Below are positions 41,626-50,294 of a DNA stretch of 64,000 bases, in pieces. Position 1 is the stretch's first letter. Every line of letters begins with the position of its first letter. The DNA is from Variovorax paradoxus (GTDB taxonomy: Bacteria > Pseudomonadota > Gammaproteobacteria > Burkholderiales > Burkholderiaceae_C), in the NCBI GenBank assembly GCA_016806145.1, contig CP063167.1, positions 62,001-126,000 on the forward strand, in the 5' to 3' direction. The translations under genes were made by a program, and so were the position numbers. The notes below the pieces were generated by a model. The model made no database searches and had not been told where the DNA came from. It saw nothing but the letters and a program-made list of their open reading frames with translations.

Positions 41626-43211
41626 GCGCGGCGCAGGCGGCGAACCTTTCGGTGCTGCTGTCGCAGACCGCGGCGCTGTTTCCCGATCGGCCGGGCCTGA
41701 TCCTCGAGGACCGGACCTGGACCTGGCGCGAGATCGACGCACGCGTCGACGCGCTGGTCGATGCGCTGCGCGCGCTCGGCATGCAGCCCGGCGACAAGCT
41801 GCTCGTGCAGTCGCGCAACAACATCGCGCTGTTCGAGAGCTGCTGGGCCGCGTTCCGCCTGGGCGCGGTCTGGGTGCCGGTGAATGCGCGGCTGACGCCG
41901 CCCGAGGTGGCCTACCTCGGCAGCGCGAGCCGGGCCACGGTGATGCTCGCGGAGGACTGCTTCGTCGCGCACGTGGAAGCTGTGCGCGCGGCCTCGGCGC
42001 ACCTGCGCCATGTGGTGACAATCGGCGTGCCGCCGCAGGGTGCGTTGGGTTACGAGGCGCTGCTCGCGGCGCACGCGGGCGCGCCCAATGCCACGGCACC
42101 GGTCGATGCCGACACGCCGCTGTGGTACTTCTACACCTCGGGCACCACCGGCAAGCCCAAGGCCGCGGTGCTGACCCACGGCCAACTGGCCTTCGTGGTC
42201 ACGAACCACCTCGCCGACCTGATCCCCGGCACCACCGAGCGCGACTGCTCGATCGCCGTCGCGCCGCTGTCGCACGGCGCGGGCATCCATGCGCTGCTCA
42301 ACGTCGCGCGCGGCGCGGCAACCGTGCTGCCGGCCTCGGACCGGCTCGATCCGCCCGCCATCTGGGCGCTGGTCGAGCGGCACAGGGTCAGCAACCTCTT
42401 CACCGTGCCCACCATCGTCAAGATGCTGGTGGAAGACCCGTCGGTCGATGCCTTCGACCACAGCTCGCTGCGCTACCTCATCTATGCGGGCGCGCCGATG
42501 TACCGCGCCGACCAGAAGCGCGCGTTGCACAAGCTCGGTCCGGTGCTGGTGCAGTACTTCGGCCTCGGCGAGGTCACGGGCTGCATCACGGTGCTGCCGC
42601 CCTCGATGCATTCGGCCGACGATGCCGATCCCGCTGCCAATGTCGGCTCCTGCGGCCGCCCGCGCACCGGCATGGAAGTCGCGATCCTCGATGCGCAGAT
42701 GCAGCGCCTGCCGGCCGGTGCCGTCGGCGAGATCTGCTGCCGCGGCCCCGCCGTGTTCGCGGGCTACTTCGACAACCCCGAGGCCACGGCCAAGGCGCTG
42801 CGCGGCGGCTGGTTCCACACCGGCGACCTCGGGCGCATGGACGAGCGCGGGCTGCTCTACATCACGGGCCGCGAGTCCGACATGTACATCTCGGGCGGCT
42901 CCAACGTCTATCCGCGCGAGGTCGAGGAGATCCTGCTGACCCATCCGGCGGTGCGCGAGGCCGCGGTGCTCGGCTGGCCCGACGCCAAGTGGGGCGAGGT
43001 CGGCGTGGCCGTGCTGGTGTGCGAGCGCGACGACGTCGATGCCGAGGAGATCCTGCGCCACCTCGACGGCCGCTGCGCCAAGTACCGCTGGCCGCGCCAC
43101 GTGCTGTTCTGGCCCGCGCTGCCCAAGTCGGGCTACGGCAAGGTCGCGAAGAACGACATCCGCCGGCTGCTGGCCGAGCGGGCGGAGATCGCGGAGGCCG
43201 CCATCGCCTGA
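41622..43211 (+). CDS. Class I acyl-CoA ligase (AMP-forming)
   Basis: 529 aa; GTG start overlaps the thiolase stop (GTGA). AMP-binding motifs: P-loop YTSGTTGKPK (171-180), YFGLGEVTG, the GWFHTGDLGRMDERG hinge region and the C-terminal Lys in GYGKVAKNDIRRL. It activates a carboxylic acid as the CoA ester. Located between thiolase and TRAP receptor, it is the likely entry step for the imported acid. Specificity (aromatic, branched or medium-chain) cannot be told from these motifs. Confidence 0.93.
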   Translation: MSAAQAANLSVLLSQTAALFPDRPGLILEDRTWTWREIDARVDALVDALRALGMQPGDKLLVQSRNNIALFESCWAAFRLGAVWVPVNARLTPPEVAYLGSASRATVMLAEDCFVAHVEAVRAASAHLRHVVTIGVPPQGALGYEALLAAHAGAPNATAPVDADTPLWYFYTSGTTGKPKAAVLTHGQLAFVVTNHLADLIPGTTERDCSIAVAPLSHGAGIHALLNVARGAATVLPASDRLDPPAIWALVERHRVSNLFTVPTIVKMLVEDPSVDAFDHSSLRYLIYAGAPMYRADQKRALHKLGPVLVQYFGLGEVTGCITVLPPSMHSADDADPAANVGSCGRPRTGMEVAILDAQMQRLPAGAVGEICCRGPAVFAGYFDNPEATAKALRGGWFHTGDLGRMDERGLLYITGRESDMYISGGSNVYPREVEEILLTHPAVREAAVLGWPDAKWGEVGVAVLVCERDDVDAEEILRHLDGRCAKYRWPRHVLFWPALPKSGYGKVAKNDIRRLLAERAEIAEAAIA

Positions 43212-43280
43212 AGTTCCGTCCCCTTCCCCCACAGCGTTCGACAGATCCCCAGAAAACCCACATCACAGGAGACAAGCGCC

Positions 43281-44294
43281 ATGAACATCCAACGCCGCAC
43301 CGTGCTGCGCACCGCCGCCGCCGCATCCACGCTGGCCCTGCCGCTGCGCCACGCCTTCGCGCAGAAGAAGCCCTACAGCTACAAGTACGCGAACAACCTG
43401 CCGGTCACGCACCCGATGAACATCCGGGCCAAGGAGATGGCCGATGCGATCCGCGCCGAGACCCAGGGCCAGGTCGACATCCAGATCTTTCCGAACAACC
43501 AGCTCGGCTCGGACACCGACGTACTGAGCCAGCTGCGCTCGGGCGGGGTCGAGTTCTTCACGCTGTCGGGCCTGATCCTCGCGACCCTCGTGCCCGCGGC
43601 CTCCATCAGCGGCGTGGGCTTCGCGTTCCCCGACTACGCCAGCGTCTGGAAGGCGATGGACGGCGAGCTCGGCGCCCACATCCGCCAGCAGATCGCCAAG
43701 GCCAACATCCTCGCGATGGACCGCATCTGGGACAACGGCTTCCGCCAGATCACCTCCTCGAGCAAGCCCATCGCGGCGCCGACCGACCTGAAGGGCTTCA
43801 AGGTGCGCGTGCCCGTCTCGCCGCTGTGGACCTCGATGTTCAAGGCGCTCGAGGCCGCGCCGACCTCGATCAACTTCGCCGAGGTGTATTCGGCGCTGCA
43901 GACCAAGATCGTCGACGGCCAGGAGAACCCGCTCGCGATCATCTCGACCGCCAAGCTCTACGAGGTGCAGAAGTACTGCTCGATGAGCAACCACATGTGG
44001 GACGGCTTCTGGTTCCTCGCCAACAAGCGCGCCTGGGACCGCCTGCCGCCGGAGCTGCAGACCATCGTGGCGCGGCACGTCAACGCCGCCGCGATCAAGG
44101 AGCGCGCCGACGTGGCCGAGCTCAACACCGGGCTGCAGAAGGAACTGGCCGCCAAGGGCATGCAGATCAACCAGCCCGACCCGGCCGCGTTCCGCGACCA
44201 GCTGCGCAAGGCCGGCTTCTATGCCGAGTGGAAGGCCAAGTACGGCGACGAGGCCTGGGCGCTGCTCGAGCGCAGCGTGGGCAAGCTGGCATGA
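43281..44294 (+). CDS. dctP: TRAP transporter solute-binding receptor (DctP)
   Basis: 337 aa. N-terminus MNIQRRTVLRTAAAASTLAL is twin-arginine-like (RRTVL) and is cleaved near HAFAQ. DctP features: MNIRAKEMADAIRAETQGQV, the arginine-bearing GFKVRVPVSPLWTSMFKALE that binds the ligand carboxylate, and PTSINFAEVYSALQTKIVDGQEN. Its stop overlaps the permease start (ATGA). It should bring a carboxylate to the fused DctQM permease. Confidence 0.92.
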   Translation: MNIQRRTVLRTAAAASTLALPLRHAFAQKKPYSYKYANNLPVTHPMNIRAKEMADAIRAETQGQVDIQIFPNNQLGSDTDVLSQLRSGGVEFFTLSGLILATLVPAASISGVGFAFPDYASVWKAMDGELGAHIRQQIAKANILAMDRIWDNGFRQITSSSKPIAAPTDLKGFKVRVPVSPLWTSMFKALEAAPTSINFAEVYSALQTKIVDGQENPLAIISTAKLYEVQKYCSMSNHMWDGFWFLANKRAWDRLPPELQTIVARHVNAAAIKERADVAELNTGLQKELAAKGMQINQPDPAAFRDQLRKAGFYAEWKAKYGDEAWALLERSVGKLA

Positions 44295-46174
44295 GCGCCG
44301 CGCTGGGGCATGGCCACGGGGCCGCGCTGGCTTTCGATGGCACGGCATCGAACCCGCTCGCCGCGCGCATCGAGCAGGCGCTCGGCGCCGCGGTGAGCGT
44401 CGCGGCCGGCGCGCTCGTGCTGGCCGACGTCGCTGTGCTGCTCGCGGGCGTGGTCGCGCGCTTCGCGCTGCACCAGCCGCTGATCTGGTCGGACGAGCTG
44501 GCCTCGATGCTCTTCATCTGGCTGGCGATGCTGGGCGCGGTGGTCGCGCTGCGGCGCGGCGAGCACATGCGCATGACGGCGCTGGTGTCGGGCCTCGCGC
44601 CCGAACGCCGCCAGCTGGCCGAGGCGCTCGCGCTGTGCGCGGCGCTCGCCTTCCTCGCGATGATCGCGTGGCCGGCCTGGGAGTACGCCGCGGAGGAGCG
44701 CTTCATCACCACGCCCGCGCTCGACATCTCGAACGCCTGGCGTGCCGCCGCCCTGCCCGCGGGCGTGGCGCTGATGGCGCTGTTCGCGGTGCTGCGGCTG
44801 TTCCGCGACTTCGACTGGAAAACCACCACCAAGGCCGTCTGCGTGGTCGTGATCCTGGTCGCGGCCTTCGGCTTCGGGCGCGCCGTGTTCGAGGACCTGG
44901 GCCGGCTCAACCTGCTGGTCTTCTTCGTCGGCGTGGTGCTGGCCTGCGTGCTCGGCGGCATCCCGATCGCCTTCGCCTTCGGCCTCGGCACCTTCGGCTA
45001 CCTCGCGCTGACCACCGACACCGCACTGCCCGTGATCGTCGGGCGCATGGACGAGGGCATGTCGCACCTGATCCTGCTCGCGGTGCCGCTGTTCGTCTTC
45101 CTCGGCCTGCTGATCGAGATGACCGGCATGGCCAAGGCGATGGTGGCCTTCCTCGCGAGCCTGCTCGGCCATGTGAAGGGCGGACTCTCGTACGTGCTGG
45201 TCGGTGCGATGTACCTGGTGTCGGGCATCTCGGGATCGAAGGCGGCCGACATGGCGGCGGTCGCGCCGGCGCTGTTTCCCGAGATGCAGAAGCGCGGCGC
45301 CAGCGACGGCGAGCTGGTCGCGCTGCTCGCGGCCACCGGCGCGCAGACCGAGACCGTGCCGCCGAGCCTGGTGCTGATCACCATCGGCTCGGTCACCGGC
45401 GTGTCGATCGCGGCGCTGTTCACCGGCGGGCTGCTGCCGGCCGTGATCCTCGGCCTGATGCTCTGCGTGGTGGTGCACTTCCGCAGCCGCCATGAAGACC
45501 TGAGCCAGGTCGAGCGCTCGCCCTGGTCGCAGGTGTTGCGGCTCGCGCTGGTGGCGCTGCCCGCGCTCGCCCTGCCCTTTGTGATCCGCGCCGCCGTGGT
45601 CGAGGGCGTGGCCACCGCCACCGAGGTATCGACCATCGGCATCGTCTACGCCGTGGTGGCCGGGATCGCGATCTACCGGCAGTTCGACTGGCGCCGGCTC
45701 GGGCCGATGCTGGTGGCCACCGCCTCGCTGTCGGGCGCGATCCTGCTGATCATCGGCACCGCCACCGCGATGGCCTGGGGCCTCACGCAGTCGGGCTTCT
45801 CGCGCTGGCTCGCCGAGCTGATGGCGAACCTGCCGGGCGGCGCCGGGATGTTCCTGGCCGTGTCGCTGGTGATCTTCGTGATCCTCGGTTCGGTGCTCGA
45901 GGGCATCCCGGCGATCGTGCTGTTCGGCCCGCTGCTGTTTCCCATCGCGCGCCAGCTCGGCATCCACGAGGTGCACTATGCGATGGTGGTGGTGCTGTCG
46001 ATGGGCCTGGGCCTGTTCGCGCCGCCGCTGGGCGTGGGCTACTACGCGGCCTGCGCGATCGGGCGCGTGCAGCCCGATGCGGGGATCGGGCCGATCGTGG
46101 GGTACATGCTGGCGCTGCTGGCGGGGACGGTTCTGGTGGCGGCGATTCCGTGGCTGTCGATCGGGTTTCTTTAA
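44291..46174 (+). CDS. TRAP transporter DctQ-DctM fusion permease
   Basis: 627 aa. Residues ~25-170 form a DctQ-like four-helix subunit (WSDELASMLFIWLAMLGAVV); after a linker with two more helices, residues ~200-627 form a DctM-type large permease with repeated VPLFVFLGLLIEMTG and FAPPLGVGYYAACAIG motifs. Fused DctQM is known for some TRAP systems. It completes an uptake route for the acid handled by the ligase/thiolase operon. Its stop overlaps the converging SGNH gene by 4 bp. Confidence 0.93.
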   Translation: MSAALGHGHGAALAFDGTASNPLAARIEQALGAAVSVAAGALVLADVAVLLAGVVARFALHQPLIWSDELASMLFIWLAMLGAVVALRRGEHMRMTALVSGLAPERRQLAEALALCAALAFLAMIAWPAWEYAAEERFITTPALDISNAWRAAALPAGVALMALFAVLRLFRDFDWKTTTKAVCVVVILVAAFGFGRAVFEDLGRLNLLVFFVGVVLACVLGGIPIAFAFGLGTFGYLALTTDTALPVIVGRMDEGMSHLILLAVPLFVFLGLLIEMTGMAKAMVAFLASLLGHVKGGLSYVLVGAMYLVSGISGSKAADMAAVAPALFPEMQKRGASDGELVALLAATGAQTETVPPSLVLITIGSVTGVSIAALFTGGLLPAVILGLMLCVVVHFRSRHEDLSQVERSPWSQVLRLALVALPALALPFVIRAAVVEGVATATEVSTIGIVYAVVAGIAIYRQFDWRRLGPMLVATASLSGAILLIIGTATAMAWGLTQSGFSRWLAELMANLPGGAGMFLAVSLVIFVILGSVLEGIPAIVLFGPLLFPIARQLGIHEVHYAMVVVLSMGLGLFAPPLGVGYYAACAIGRVQPDAGIGPIVGYMLALLAGTVLVAAIPWLSIGFL

Positions 46175-46824
46175 GGACCAGGAGCGGCCTCTTTCAATTC
46201 CGGCGAGACGCACTCAGGGGCTGCCTGGTCGAGCACGGCAACCAGGCGCTCCATAAGCCGGTTGGCATAGGCCTGGCCAGGATGCATTTCATCGGCCATG
46301 TCCGCGGGGCTGTATTCGACAGACCGCCAATTGGCGAAAAGAGAATTGGAGGCGATAGCGACCTGCTGCGTCACCAGGTCGTAATAAGCGATCTGCTTGA
46401 TTTTTCGGATCTGGCGGGACAGTCCGGTAATGATCGGTATCCGGCCTTCTCTTTTCGAAATCTCGGCCATTTCGTACAGCGGCGTGGCGAGGTCGGAGCC
46501 CAGCAAAGCATCGTTGACGCCATGCTGCAAGACGACGAATCTGGTCGTTCGCGGGCTTCCGGGAAAAGTTTTCGCGCGCTGAGCGGCGGTGGAGCTGTTG
46601 ACCGAATTATCGACAACCGTATAGGCCGGTCTCATACGCTTGAGAATTGCGGCAGGCGGCTCGGACAATCGAGGCCCTGGAACAAAACCGCCCCACATGA
46701 TCGAGTCCCCTTCCAATGTAACCGAGCATTTATTTTTCAATCCAGCAATTTCCTTGCCGGCGGATGAATTTGAAATGCAAAGCGCCCCGGCGGCAAATGC
46801 GAGGCAAATGGAAATAGGTTTCAC
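46171..46824 (-). CDS. Exported SGNH/GDSL-type hydrolase
   Basis: 217 aa with signal peptide (MKPISICLAFAAGALCISNS). Block I GDSIMWG supplies Ser41, QHGVNDALLGS is block III, and DEMHPGQAYANRL provides the catalytic Asp-x-x-His of block V. Such enzymes deacetylate or de-esterify polysaccharides or lipids. The gene and its upstream region use clearly more A/T than their neighbours (for example AT-rich codons around 46400-46600), suggesting recent acquisition. Convergent with the TRAP operon. Confidence 0.82.
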   Translation of the reverse strand: MKPISICLAFAAGALCISNSSAGKEIAGLKNKCSVTLEGDSIMWGGFVPGPRLSEPPAAILKRMRPAYTVVDNSVNSSTAAQRAKTFPGSPRTTRFVVLQHGVNDALLGSDLATPLYEMAEISKREGRIPIITGLSRQIRKIKQIAYYDLVTQQVAIASNSLFANWRSVEYSPADMADEMHPGQAYANRLMERLVAVLDQAAPECVSPELKEAAPGP

Positions 46825-47217
46825 TGGAGCACACCAAGAGTACGAAAATCCGCACCCATGGAGTGCGCGCCCATGTCGGCGAGGAGACTCTCCGACGCGT
46901 CGCGAAACTATAGAAAGCCTATTTCTTGGTTTGTTACGTGAATGTCAAAACACAGAGTAGTTTGCATTAATTTATAATGATCAATTAGTCTGTATAATTC
47001 CTTGTAAATATGAATAAACCAATTAAATAGAAAATATTCGGAACGAATTTCGCGCTTGAAGACATCAAAGTGGCAACCGCTTTCGCGCAAGCTGAAAGCG
47101 AAGCTCCGGCAAGGACCAAGGAGGCTGGAGCGCGACCACTCGCGGCGGCTCGATGGCTGTGCAAATTGGTCCCAACGGGCCGGGCGACCCGCGGCGGCAG
47201 ATTGGCCGCCCCTGCAA
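46825..47217. other. 393-bp AT-rich spacer upstream of the SGNH gene
   Basis: No gene. 46920-47060 is the most AT-rich stretch of the window, with TATAAT at 46973-46978 and 46993-46998 (plus strand) and TTGACA read on the minus strand at 46943-46948, a possible -35 for the SGNH gene, though no strong -10 follows at 17 bp. CGCTTTC / GAAAGCG arms (47078-47084 / 47094-47100) may form the end of the LysR transcript. Confidence 0.5.
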
Positions 47218-48096
47218 TCAGGGTGTTGCGTCCCTCGCGCGCCCTCGCACGACGCCGCGGAACGCCACCGACAGCGCCTCGAGCGCCGCGCGCGGCCGCC
47301 CTTCCCCCACACGCGTGTGCAGCAGCACCGGCAGCCGCGGCAACGCGGGCAACCCGAGCCGCGCGCCCACGTCGACCGCGCCGAAGGGCAGCATGCGCGG
47401 CGCCAGCGCGGCCACGCCGAGACCGGCCATGACGGCGGCCGCGACGGCGGCGACGCCACCGCCGACGAAGACCTCGGTCCAGGGCACGCGCGCCTCGTCG
47501 AGCAGCCGCGCGGCCAGCGCGCGCACGCCACAGGGCTCGGCCATGGTGGCCAGCGGCAGCGGCTCGCCCGCGCGGTGCTGCCAGGTCGGCGCCGCGAACC
47601 AGCCGAACTGTTCTTCGGCCAGCAGCTCGCCGTCGTTGCGGCCCGCATGCAGGCGCACGATCACGGTGTCGAGTTCGCGCCGGTCGAAGCTCTGCAGCAG
47701 CTCGCCCGAGGAGCCGATGCGGATCTCGATCAGCAGCTGCGGGTCCTGCGCGTTCATGCGCGCGATCAGCGCGGGCAGCTCGGGGCCCGCCACGTGGTCG
47801 CTGATGCCGATGGTGAGCCGCTGGCGCGCCTGCGCGAAGGCGCCGAGCGCGCGGTCGTGCACCGCCAGCAGTTCGCGCGCATGTTCGAGAAAGGCGGCGC
47901 CCTTGGCCGACAGCTCCACGTGCCGCGGCGTGCGCTCCACCAGCCGGCAGCCGAGCCGCTCCTCGAGCCGCTTGAGCTTGAGGCTGATGCCGGCCTGCGT
48001 GGTCTGCAGCGCCTCGGCCGCGAGCGTGAAGCTGCCGAGCTCGACGATGCGGATGAAGGCCAGGACGGCGTCGAGATCGAGGGGACGGGCAATCAT
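47218..48096 (-). CDS. LysR-family transcriptional regulator
   Basis: 292 aa. HTH VLAFIRIVELGSFTLAAEAL followed by AGISLKLKRLEERLGCRLVE, then the effector-binding domain (RLTIGISDHVAGPELPALIA). Divergent from the tautomerase gene at 48186 with an AT-rich 89-bp spacer containing nested dyads. Probably regulates that tautomerase and possibly the MerR gene behind it. Confidence 0.92.
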   Translation of the reverse strand: MIARPLDLDAVLAFIRIVELGSFTLAAEALQTTQAGISLKLKRLEERLGCRLVERTPRHVELSAKGAAFLEHARELLAVHDRALGAFAQARQRLTIGISDHVAGPELPALIARMNAQDPQLLIEIRIGSSGELLQSFDRRELDTVIVRLHAGRNDGELLAEEQFGWFAAPTWQHRAGEPLPLATMAEPCGVRALAARLLDEARVPWTEVFVGGGVAAVAAAVMAGLGVAALAPRMLPFGAVDVGARLGLPALPRLPVLLHTRVGEGRPRAALEALSVAFRGVVRGRARDATP

Positions 48097-48102
48097 TTCA
48101 AA

Positions 48103-48136
48103 AAATTGTCGTTGATATATTTATCCATAGCAATTT
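48103..48136. promoter_or_regulatory. Nested dyad in the LysR/tautomerase spacer
   Basis: Outer arms AAATTG (48103-48108) and CAATTT (48131-48136) surround an inner TGATATATTTATCCA (48113-48127) with GATA/TATC arms and T-N11-A spacing. Location between divergent genes suggests a LysR site. Confidence 0.4.
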
Positions 48137-48185
48137 CGTATGACTAGCATCGTCCGACCTCCCCAACTTCCTTGAAGGAATCACG

Positions 48186-48563
48186 ATGCCCATCAGCCAT
48201 GTCTTCCTGCGTGCCGGCAAGCCCGAGGCCTATCGAGCGGCGATCCTTGACGGCCTCGGCCGCGCGCTCAGCGACGCGCTCGGCGTGTCCGAGGACAACC
48301 GCTTCATGACGCTCAGCGAGCATGAGCCCGCGAACTTCCGCCACGGCAACGCCTACGGCGTGACGCGCAGCGACGACGTGGTCTACATCCGGATCACGGT
48401 GTTCGACACGCGCAGCGCGCAGCAGAAGCAGGCGCTGTTCCGGCGGCTCGCGGAGCTGCTGGCCGAGAGCCCCGGCCTGCGCGGCGAAGACCTGTTCGTG
48501 AACATCGTCGACTCGCCGAAGGAGAATTGGTCGGTGGGCCACGGCCTCGCGCAATTCGCCTGA
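48186..48563 (+). CDS. Tautomerase-superfamily protein
   Basis: 125 aa, starts MPISHVFLRAGKPEAYR so Pro2 is the N-terminal catalytic proline. The body (AILDGLGRALSDALGVSEDN and YIRITVFDTRSAQQKQALFR) and EDLFVNIVDSPKENWSVGHG ending match Tautomerase_2/4-OT-type proteins. These enzymes tautomerise oxo-acids or dehalogenate. Substrate unknown; regulated by the divergent LysR gene. Confidence 0.85.
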   Translation: MPISHVFLRAGKPEAYRAAILDGLGRALSDALGVSEDNRFMTLSEHEPANFRHGNAYGVTRSDDVVYIRITVFDTRSAQQKQALFRRLAELLAESPGLRGEDLFVNIVDSPKENWSVGHGLAQFA

Positions 48564-48598
48564 GGCCCGGCCGACGAGATCCACGATGGAGACATCCC

Positions 48599-48982
48599 AT
48601 GCTCGATATTGCAGAGGTCGCGCAGCGCGCCGGCCTGGCGCCTTCGGCGCTGCGCTTCTACGAACGGCGCGGACTGATCGAGTCCGCGGGCCGCACCGGC
48701 CTGCGGCGCGCCTACCGGCCCGAGGTGGTCGCGCGGCTGGCGCTGATCCACTGCGCGAAGTCGGCCGGCTTCTCGCTCGCACAGATCGGGCGCTTCCTCG
48801 CGTCCACGCCCAAGGACGTCGAGCTGCGACGCAGCATGGCCAAGCGCGCCGCCGAGCTCGACCACGAGATCGAGCGGCTGCAGACCATGCGCGACAGCCT
48901 CAAGCACGCGGCCGTGTGCACGCATGCCTCGCTGGTCGAATGCCCGAAGTTCAAGGCCAACTTCCGCGAGCTCGTGCGGTAG
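48599..48982 (+). CDS. MerR-family regulator with Cys-x7-Cys tail
   Basis: 127 aa. MerR HTH residues 1-70 (LDIAEVAQRAGLAPSALRFY, ERRGLI), a dimerisation helix (DHEIERLQTMRDSLKHA) and Cys107-x7-Cys115 (CTHASLVEC), the spacing used for metal binding in CueR-like proteins; a thiol or redox role is also possible. GGAG lies ~9 nt upstream. The next gene has a promoter with the 19-bp spacer typical of MerR activation, so it is the likely target. Confidence 0.88.
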   Translation: MLDIAEVAQRAGLAPSALRFYERRGLIESAGRTGLRRAYRPEVVARLALIHCAKSAGFSLAQIGRFLASTPKDVELRRSMAKRAAELDHEIERLQTMRDSLKHAAVCTHASLVECPKFKANFRELVR

Positions 48983-49004
48983 CAAGAAAACCGCGAAGAA
49001 GCGC

Positions 49005-49035
49005 TTGACTTGAACCGAAGTTCAAGTCGTAGATT
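49005..49035 (+). promoter_or_regulatory. MerR-type promoter/operator of the esterase gene
   Basis: -35 TTGACT (49005-49010), 19-bp spacer, -10 TAGATT (49030-49035). The spacer region contains the perfect dyad ACTTGAA-CCGAAG-TTCAAGT (49008-49027). An elongated 19-bp spacer with the dyad between the hexamers is the hallmark of promoters activated by MerR-family DNA distortion. Confidence 0.8.
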
Positions 49036-49066
49036 GGCCGTCCTCTTCACCACCGGAAGACAGGAC

Positions 49067-49999
49067 ATGCCGCTTCACCCCCAGGCCCAGGCGCATCTGG
49101 ATCGCCTCGCCGCCACCCGCTTCTCCGACATGCACACGCTCGCGCCCGACGCGATCCGACAGGGCATGCGCCGCATGCTCGCGGCCCTGCCGCCCGGCGC
49201 GCCGGTGGCCTCGGTCGCCGACCGGCGCATCGACACCGCGGTGGGGCCGCTCGACGTGCGCATCTATCACCCGTCGCCGCGGGAGGTGCTGCCGGTCATC
49301 GTGTTCTTCCACGGCGGCGGCTTCGTGCTCGGCGACCTCGACACGCACGACGGCCTCGCGCGCGCGCTCGCCGTGGCGACGCAGGCGGTCGTGGTCTCGG
49401 TGGCCTATCCGCTGGCGCCCGAGCACAAGTTCCCGGCCGGTGTCGACGCGGCCTTCGCGGCCACCGCCTGGGTGGCCGAGCATGCGGCGCAGCTCGGGGC
49501 CGACGGGCATCGGCTCGCGGTCGCGGGCGACAGCGCCGGCGGCAACCTCGCGGCGGTGGTCGCGCTGAAGGCGCGCGATGCCGCGGGACCGCGGATCGCG
49601 CACCAGCTGCTGATCTATCCCGATGTCGATTTCAGCCGCATCAACACCTCGATCCAGGCCTACGCGGGGCAGTACGGCAACATCGGCCGCGAGATGCAGC
49701 ACTGGTTCATGGACCACTACCTCGGCGACGCGGCACTGAAGACCCATGCGCTGGTCTCGCCGCTGCTGGCCGGGGACCTGCGCGGACTGCCACCGGCCCA
49801 TATCGTCACGGCCGAGTTCGATGCGCTGCGCGACGAGGGCGAAGCCTATGGCGAGCGGCTGCGCGAGGCCGGCGTGCCGGTCAGCGTGAAGCGCTACGAC
49901 GGCATGATCCACGAGTTCATGCGCTGGCCCTTCGACGCCACGCGCGAGGCGCTGGCCGATGCCGCGCGGGCGCTGCGGCCCACGTTGTTCGCGGCGTAG
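49067..49999 (+). CDS. HSL-family alpha/beta-hydrolase (esterase)
   Basis: 310 aa. Oxyanion-hole HGGG (82-85, FFHGGGFVLGD), nucleophile Ser156 in GDSAGGN, Asp in TAEFDALRDEGEAYGE and His in YDGMIHEF. Typical hormone-sensitive-lipase-type carboxylesterase, cytoplasmic (no signal peptide). Start 49067 follows GACAGGAC; an earlier in-frame ATG at 49010 overlaps the -35/-10 elements and is unlikely. Controlled by the upstream MerR gene, possibly in stress or xenobiotic ester response. Confidence 0.93.
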   Translation: MPLHPQAQAHLDRLAATRFSDMHTLAPDAIRQGMRRMLAALPPGAPVASVADRRIDTAVGPLDVRIYHPSPREVLPVIVFFHGGGFVLGDLDTHDGLARALAVATQAVVVSVAYPLAPEHKFPAGVDAAFAATAWVAEHAAQLGADGHRLAVAGDSAGGNLAAVVALKARDAAGPRIAHQLLIYPDVDFSRINTSIQAYAGQYGNIGREMQHWFMDHYLGDAALKTHALVSPLLAGDLRGLPPAHIVTAEFDALRDEGEAYGERLREAGVPVSVKRYDGMIHEFMRWPFDATREALADAARALRPTLFAA

Positions 50000-50009
50000 C
50001 GGCCTCAGG

Positions 50010-50264
50010 CCCGCGGGTGCGACCGAGCGCGGTCTGCGCGGCGAGCTGGGTTTCGAAGCCGGGGCTCTGGTCGAGCGCGTCGCTGGTCATGTCCGTGCGG
50101 ATGGCGCCCGGCGAAACGGCATTGGCGCGGATGCCGCGCGCGCCGAACTCCTTGGCCATGCAGCGCGTGAGCACTTGCAGCCCGCACTTGAAGGCGGCAC
50201 AGGGCGCGACGCCCGGTGTCACGACACGCGTGGTCGCGCTCGCGAACGGATACTGGCCGGACAC
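50010..50264 (-). pseudogene. Fragment of a short-chain dehydrogenase gene
   Basis: Minus-strand reading contains the SDR C-terminal half: LQVLTRCMAKEFGARGIRAN and AVSPGAIRTDMTSDALD. The catalytic YxxxK is degraded to CAAFK, there is no Rossmann-loop N-terminus, and the frame runs into the esterase 3' end instead of completing the SDR. A truncated remnant. Confidence 0.65.
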
Positions 50265-50294
50265 GCCTGAGCGCGCACCGCGGGCAACGCCCGC

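Noticed and set aside
41561..44290. Upstream in-frame extension of the DctQM gene
   Set aside because: The frame is open by chance through the ligase and DctP genes; the real start is the ATG overlapping the DctP stop at 44291.
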